Assembly (NCBI GenBank): GCA_017380275.1
Contig: JAFOEH010000076.1
Coordinates: forward strand, 1-9,405
Source of the DNA: Alistipes sp.
GTDB lineage: Bacteria > Bacteroidota > Bacteroidia > Bacteroidales > Rikenellaceae
DNA: 9,405 nt
Direction of reading: 5' to 3'
The notes under the pieces were generated by a model that made no database searches, was not told where the DNA came from, and saw only the letters and a program-made list of their open reading frames with translations. Shown in pieces: positions 5,560 through 9,405 of this stretch. Position numbers and translations under genes: made by a program. The stretch's first letter is position 1, and the number at the start of each line of letters is the position of its first letter.

Positions 5560-5682
5560 TAAAGTCGTATAACAAGAGGCATTTCAAGGCTTGCGAAGCC
5601 CGAAAAAGCACAGCATACTAAAGCGTATGTGAGCATTTTGAGGGCAAGCGTAACGCAGAAAGGGCCTTGTTATACGGCTTTA
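5560..5682. repeat. 123-nt imperfect palindromic element (REP/MITE-like)
   Basis: The ends, 5560-5576 and 5666-5682, are 17-base inverted repeats (TAAAGTCGTATAACAAG against its near-complement) with a single T-G wobble. Pairing continues inwards in blocks: TTTC/GAAA, GC/GC, GCCC/GGGC, AAAA/TTTT, GC/GC, CA/TG. It closes at CATAC (5614-5618) and GTATG (5625-5629) around TAAAGC. The right end is the stop codon of the nucleoside hydrolase gene. There is no open frame and no obvious target-site duplication. I recall similar GTATAACAA-ended palindromes between Bacteroidales genes, but this is not checked. Confidence 0.65.
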
Positions 5683-6690
5683 TTTATGAGATTTGGGTTT
5701 GGTCGTGAGAGTCTTAATGAAGTAAGACAAGATCCTATCGCGTTGCTCCTTGGTAGGCTCAATGATGCGGTAGCGGCCATTGGCATCGGGGGTGAACTCG
5801 GTAACGCCCTCGCCTACGACCTTCACATCGCCTCGCTGGCTGAGTGTCCACATATCGGCATCGGGATGACAAGCGTAGAGAGCCGAGATAACATCCCACG
5901 TCGGGCGATCGTAAGGCATCTTCAGGTAGGCTTTGTAGCCCTCGACCATCGGATTGTTGGCCCACTTAAAGTCGTTGGCTATGCTGCTGCCCGGGTACTG
6001 GATCTGATCGCCCAGCGTCCAGGGAACGACAACCATCGGGATGGGCGACTCCGAGAAGAAATACTTCGAGGCCTCGAGGTCGTTCCAGACGTTATACTCG
6101 CGATAGTTAGGCAGGACGAACTCTCCCGCCATAATCGAGAAATACTCGACCTTGCGCTCGACAAGCTCTCGACCCGAGAGGGGCGAATACTTATCGGGGC
6201 CGCTCTGCAGCAGCTGGGCCATAGTGGTTGAGAAGCCGACTGTGACGATGACGACCGACTTATCGGGCTGCTCGGCAAGGATGCGGCGGTACATATCGAC
6301 AGCCTCCTCATATTTGGGATTTTTCGAGCGGCGGAACAGAGGCTTGCCCTTCTCGTCCTTTAATTGGCTGACAACGGTGCAGTAATCGACGCAATCCATA
6401 TCCGTAACGCAGGCGGTATTGACACCGATGGGGAGCTTCTTGTAGCCGTACCAATGGCGCATAATGTCGATATACTCGGCCGAGTGGGGATTGTTCTTGT
6501 GAACGCTCACGCCCAGGAGGTTGATATTGCCCTGATCCATATTCTTGAAGAGCAGATCGAGCGCCATAGCATCGTCGATGTCGTTGCCCATATCGGTCTC
6601 GAAGATAATCGACTGAGGCTTTGCAACAGATTGCGCCGCAGCCACAAGGCTGAGCGAGCAGAGCGTAAGGAGAAGGAGAAGTCGTTTCAT
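5680..6690 (-). CDS. Exported nucleoside hydrolase, IU-NH family
   Basis: A 336-residue hydrolase of the inosine-uridine nucleoside N-ribohydrolase family, which splits nucleosides into base and ribose with a Ca2+ site. A signal peptide (Lys-Arg, a Leu-rich core, AAAQ near residue 20) predicts export to the periplasm; Cys11 does not sit in a good lipobox. The N-terminal Asp cluster ETDMGNDIDDAMAL (31-44) is the Bacteroidota variant of DTDPGxDDA, with Glu in the first position. VTVGFSTTMAQLL corresponds to the family's GPLTNLA block, and WDVISALYACHPD is the C-terminal block with the metal Asp and an active-site-type His. Envelope members probably scavenge ribose or bases from nucleosides. It is the last gene of the trpS-clc-HAD group, 27 bp after the HAD gene, and its stop codon lies within the palindromic element. 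Confidence 0.87.
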   Translation of the reverse strand: MKRLLLLLTLCSLSLVAAAQSVAKPQSIIFETDMGNDIDDAMALDLLFKNMDQGNINLLGVSVHKNNPHSAEYIDIMRHWYGYKKLPIGVNTACVTDMDCVDYCTVVSQLKDEKGKPLFRRSKNPKYEEAVDMYRRILAEQPDKSVVIVTVGFSTTMAQLLQSGPDKYSPLSGRELVERKVEYFSIMAGEFVLPNYREYNVWNDLEASKYFFSESPIPMVVVPWTLGDQIQYPGSSIANDFKWANNPMVEGYKAYLKMPYDRPTWDVISALYACHPDADMWTLSQRGDVKVVGEGVTEFTPDANGRYRIIEPTKEQRDRILSYFIKTLTTKPKSHK

Positions 6691-6717
6691 AGCGGTTATG
6701 TTTTAAGGTTGCAATCT

Positions 6718-7332
6718 CTAAAACTCAAGACCGTAATCCTCGCGAAGCGAGCGCTCCAGCTCCGCAGCGCAGAGGAAGCGGTGGGCCTCGATGCCCAACT
6801 CGATAGCGGCAGCTACGTTGGCCTCGTTATCGTCGATAAAGATTGACTCTGCAGGGGTGAGTGCATAGCGCTCGAGAAGGCAACGATAGATCGCAGCATC
6901 GGGTTTGAGCAGGTGCTCCTCGCCCGAGACGACAATGCCGTCGAACTCGCCAAAGACGGGGTAGGTGTCGCAGATCATCGGGAAGGTCTCGGCCGACCAG
7001 TTGGTAAGGCCATAGATCTTATAGCCGGCGGCCTTCAGGCGGCGCAAAACATCAGCCGTACCCTCGACCTCGCCACCCATCATCTCGATCCAGCGGGTAT
7101 GGTAGATGGCGATAGCCTCTTTCCACTCGGGATGCAGGGCCTGCAGCTCTCTCACGCCCTCGGCGAAGGGTTTGCCGCCATCCATCTGCAGATTCCACGA
7201 GTAGGGGCAGATGTTATTCAAGAACCACTCGCTGCGCTCCTCGTCGCCAAAGTATTTGTCGTAGAGATAACGGGGATTCCAATCGACAAGGACACCGCCG
7301 AAGTCGAAGATAATATTCTTTAGAGGTTTCAT
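6718..7332 (-). CDS. HAD-superfamily phosphatase (YihX-like)
   Basis: This 204-residue cytosolic protein is a haloacid dehalogenase-type hydrolase of subfamily IA. Motif I is IIFDFGGVLVDW (7-18), with nucleophile Asp10 and the DxG form common in YihX-type sugar-phosphate phosphatases. Motif II is GLTNWS (108-113), with Thr110. Motif III is the Lys143 of LLKPD, and motif IV is FIDDNEAN (165-172), with Asp167/168. A helical cap lies between about 20 and 95. The likely reaction is dephosphorylation of a small phosphorylated sugar or nucleotide; the substrate cannot be read from sequence. I take ATG at 7332; a TTG start at 7344 would add four residues. It sits 29 bp after clc and 27 bp before the nucleoside hydrolase gene on the same strand. 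Confidence 0.88.
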   Translation of the reverse strand: MKPLKNIIFDFGGVLVDWNPRYLYDKYFGDEERSEWFLNNICPYSWNLQMDGGKPFAEGVRELQALHPEWKEAIAIYHTRWIEMMGGEVEGTADVLRRLKAAGYKIYGLTNWSAETFPMICDTYPVFGEFDGIVVSGEEHLLKPDAAIYRCLLERYALTPAESIFIDDNEANVAAAIELGIEAHRFLCAAELERSLREDYGLEF

Positions 7333-7361
7333 AATCAAATGCAATCTTTTCTTGGGTTATC

Positions 7362-9158
7362 CTACTGCGAGATCTTAACCAGCGCCTCGCGGTAAGCGTT
7401 CAGGATGCGAGACTTGGAGATAAAGCCCAAATAGCGATTATCGCGATCGACAACGGGCAGCATCCAGGTGTGGTTCTCCTCGAAGCGAGGCAGAACGCTC
7501 TGCACCTGCTCGTGCTCGAGAATCTTATACGGGGGCTGGATCATATAGTAGGTAATCGAGCGGCCCCAACGATCCTGCTTGAACATATCCTCGCGCAGAT
7601 CGTCCAGCTGGACAACGCCCAGCAGGTGTCCGAAGTTGTCGATCACGGGGAAGATGTTGCGGCGAGCCGAGGAGATGATATGTACGATGTCGCCCAGAGT
7701 CATATTCTCCTTGATGCGGATAAAATCGGTCTCCATCAGATCCTCCAGCTTCATAAAGACGAAGGCCGACTGATCCTTATCGTGCGTGAGAAGTTCGCCA
7801 CGCATACGCAGCTGCTTGGTGTAGATCGAGTCGCGGTCGAGAGCGTAATCCACCGCAAACGAGATAGCAGCAACGATCATCAGCGGGATGAACAACCCGT
7901 AGCCATTAGAGAGCTCGGCGATAAGGAAGATCGAGGTAAGCGGGGCCTTCATAACCCCCGCCATAACGCCTGCCATACCTACCAGCGTGAACGAAACGAT
8001 GGGGATATTCCAGTCGAACAGAGTATTGCAGACCAAAGCCACGATAGCTCCCATAAAGGCTCCCACGAAGAGCGACGGCGCAAAGGTTCCTCCCACACCG
8101 CCCGAGGCATTGGTGGTGGCCATAGCGATAACCTTGAAGAACATAATGGCCGTAACGTAGATGATGGCAACCCACTCGATAGAGCTGAACTTGAAGAAGA
8201 GCGACTTATCGAACAGCGCCGTCACATTGCCGTGCATAAGCGAGGTAAGTCCCTCGTAACCCTCACCATAGAGCGGCGGGAAGATAAAGATAAGCACACC
8301 CAGCACAACGCCCGCGAAGGCCCAGCGCTTGGTCTGCGAGGAGATATTCTTGACGAACGTTCCGATTATCGAGTTCATCGAGGTGAAGTAGTACGACATA
8401 AGTCCGCAGCAGACACCCAGCAGAACATACAACGGAATCTGGTTGATCACAAAGACATCAGCCTCGCTCAGCGTAACGGCGATGATGGGATCGAAGCCGC
8501 GGTAGATAAGCGCTGTCGTAGTTGCCGTTACACAGGCCAACAGCAGCGGGAAGATCGAGGTGGAGGTGATGCCGAGCATCAGGATCTCCAGAACGAAGAC
8601 CACGCCTGTGATGGGGGCTTTGAAGATGGCCGACACGGCCGCTCCCGCGCCACAGCAGAGCAGAAGCGTGAGATCCTTATAGTTAAGGCGGGCCAGCTTG
8701 CCCACATTGGAGCCGATGGCGGCTCCCGTAAGCACGATGGGGGCCTCGGGTCCGACCGAGCCACCGAATCCAATGGTGGTAGCACCACCCACGATCGACG
8801 ACCAGCAGTTGTGGCTGGCGATACGCGAATCACGACGCGACATTGCGTACAGAACGCGCGTAACGCCCTCCGAGATCTCATCGCGGACGATATACTTAAC
8901 GAACAGAGTAGCCAGGATGATACCGATGGCAGGATAGATCAAAAAGAGTACCTGTGCCCTGTCGGAGGGAAACCACGTCACAAGAGCCGAGCGCACACCG
9001 TGCAGCAGCATCTCAAAGAAGCAGGTTCCCAAGCCCGCCAGAAGGCCCACAACAATGGCCAGCAGGGCGATCATCTGTCGCTCGCTGAGGCGGCGGCTGA
9101 GGCGACGAAGCAGGCTCAAGGTCCACTCCAATATGTTTCGTCTTAAATCCCTGAACAT
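7362..9158 (-). CDS. ClC-family chloride channel/transporter with tandem CBS domains
   Basis: An integral membrane protein of 598 residues from ATG 9158 (TTG at 9170 is less likely). The ClC membrane domain spans about 28-440. GPEAPIV (136-142) corresponds to GREGPTV, so the gating Glu (138) is present. KAPITGVVFVLEIL (180-193) aligns with the NAPLAGILFIIEEM block; the internal proton-transfer Glu is replaced by Ile192. GTFAP (357-361) is the GxFxP motif, and SIY ends with Tyr446, matching the central Tyr. The usual GSGIP is replaced by SEGVT (96-100). Two cytoplasmic CBS domains (about 474-525 and 535-592) may sense adenine nucleotides. It moves Cl- or another anion, perhaps in pH or osmotic balance. 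It lies 31 bp after trpS. Confidence 0.93.
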   Translation of the reverse strand: MFRDLRRNILEWTLSLLRRLSRRLSERQMIALLAIVVGLLAGLGTCFFEMLLHGVRSALVTWFPSDRAQVLFLIYPAIGIILATLFVKYIVRDEISEGVTRVLYAMSRRDSRIASHNCWSSIVGGATTIGFGGSVGPEAPIVLTGAAIGSNVGKLARLNYKDLTLLLCCGAGAAVSAIFKAPITGVVFVLEILMLGITSTSIFPLLLACVTATTTALIYRGFDPIIAVTLSEADVFVINQIPLYVLLGVCCGLMSYYFTSMNSIIGTFVKNISSQTKRWAFAGVVLGVLIFIFPPLYGEGYEGLTSLMHGNVTALFDKSLFFKFSSIEWVAIIYVTAIMFFKVIAMATTNASGGVGGTFAPSLFVGAFMGAIVALVCNTLFDWNIPIVSFTLVGMAGVMAGVMKAPLTSIFLIAELSNGYGLFIPLMIVAAISFAVDYALDRDSIYTKQLRMRGELLTHDKDQSAFVFMKLEDLMETDFIRIKENMTLGDIVHIISSARRNIFPVIDNFGHLLGVVQLDDLREDMFKQDRWGRSITYYMIQPPYKILEHEQVQSVLPRFEENHTWMLPVVDRDNRYLGFISKSRILNAYREALVKISQ

Positions 9159-9164
9159 AAGTTG

Positions 9165-9175
9165 CCCCAAAGGGG
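9165..9175 (-). promoter_or_regulatory. CCCC-AAA-GGGG hairpin just before the clc start
   Basis: A short perfect inverted repeat ends 6 bases before the clc ATG (9158), in the 31-bp gap after trpS. In mRNA it would sit over the region where a ribosome docks, so it could tune translation. No T tract follows, so it is not a terminator. It is only 4 bp long. Confidence 0.3.
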
Positions 9176-9189
9176 ATTTGCAGTTTTAA

Positions 9190-9405
9190 CTATTTTACAG
9201 ACTTGTACATCTCGGCCTGACGAGCGATCAGCTCCTTATCGTCGAAGTAGTTGATCTTCATCGCACGACGTACCATATCGAGCGTCTCGGCAGCCTCGGC
9301 ACGAGCCACATCGCAACCCTTCTTCAGGATCTCATATACGCCCTCGATGTCCTGCTCATACTCCTTACGGCGCGCACGGATAGGCTCCAGCATCTGCTGC
9401 AGAAC
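9190..9405 (-). CDS. trpS: Tryptophanyl-tRNA synthetase, C-terminal end (partial)
   Basis: The last 71 residues of a protein whose 5' part lies beyond the right edge. They run from VLQQMLEPIRARRKEY through DVARAEAAETLDMVRRAMK to the TAG stop at 9190. PIRxRRxEY followed by a helix rich in ARxxAxETLxxVRxAM is the typical C-terminal tail of bacterial TrpRS, part of the helical anticodon-binding domain. The enzyme charges tRNA-Trp in the cytosol. The catalytic HIGH and KMSKS motifs are outside the window, so the call rests on the tail alone. It is the first visible gene of the minus-strand run leading into clc. Confidence 0.85.
   Translation of the reverse strand, partial: VLQQMLEPIRARRKEYEQDIEGVYEILKKGCDVARAEAAETLDMVRRAMKINYFDDKELIARQAEMYKSVK

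Noticed and set aside
5588..5629. CRISPR-like repeat with hairpins downstream of ispE
   Set aside because: The hairpins are nested parts of one palindrome; there are no regularly spaced direct repeats or spacers anywhere in the window.
5629..6231. A 200-codon plus-strand open frame opposite the nucleoside hydrolase gene
   Set aside because: It starts inside the palindromic element, is antisense to a clear hydrolase, and has no family resemblance.
7470..9146. A 558-codon plus-strand open frame opposite clc
   Set aside because: It is antisense to a gene with intact ClC motifs and CBS domains. Its product is rich in Arg, Asp, His and Gln with no recognisable domain. It is explained by biased codon use in clc.

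Overview
The window looks like the chromosome of a Bacteroidales bacterium, most like Alistipes and its relatives. Three things point there. The promoters match the Bacteroidota consensus (a TTTG-type -33 box, 19-20 bp, then TAnnTTTG). The genes lack strong Shine-Dalgarno leaders and are GC-rich while the spacers are AT-rich. The gene families, such as the HX5D acyltransferase and the GPEAP-type ClC with tandem CBS domains, are in the form usual for that phylum. The genus is inferred from memory of such genomes and was not checked.

Layout from left to right. Positions 1-424 hold no recognisable gene but are rich in short structures: a 9-bp perfect hairpin, a rightward terminator, a weak hairpin, a REP-like palindromic repeat and the terminator of the first gene. 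Two minus-strand genes with their own promoters follow: a sugar phosphate isomerase/epimerase-like lipoprotein (425-1360) and an NhaC-type Na+/H+ antiporter (1489-2778). A lone plus-strand tRNA-Thr(GGU) comes next, with a clear promoter and two tandem terminators (3017-3205). A minus-strand PlsC-like acyltransferase (3227-4012, GTG start) is divergent from a plus-strand pair: a short MTA/SAH-nucleosidase-like protein and IspE (4121-5520).

From 5521 rightwards a bidirectional terminator and a 123-nt imperfect palindrome separate ispE from a convergent minus-strand group. That group runs, in transcription order, trpS (only its 3' end is in the window), a ClC chloride channel/transporter with CBS domains, a HAD phosphatase and an exported nucleoside hydrolase. 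Gaps of 27-31 bp make it look like one transcription unit.

Functionally this is mostly housekeeping and envelope biology: isoprenoid precursor synthesis (IspE), nucleoside turnover (two N-ribosyl hydrolase-type proteins), ion homeostasis (NhaC, ClC), lipid acylation, and translation (TrpRS, tRNA-Thr). I see no defence system, prophage, CRISPR array, transposase or biosynthetic cluster, and no convincing new multi-gene system. The items most worth checking are the palindromic element that supplies the nucleoside hydrolase stop codon, the clustered repeats at the left edge, the regulatory inverted repeats at three promoters, and the channel-like substitution in the ClC protein.
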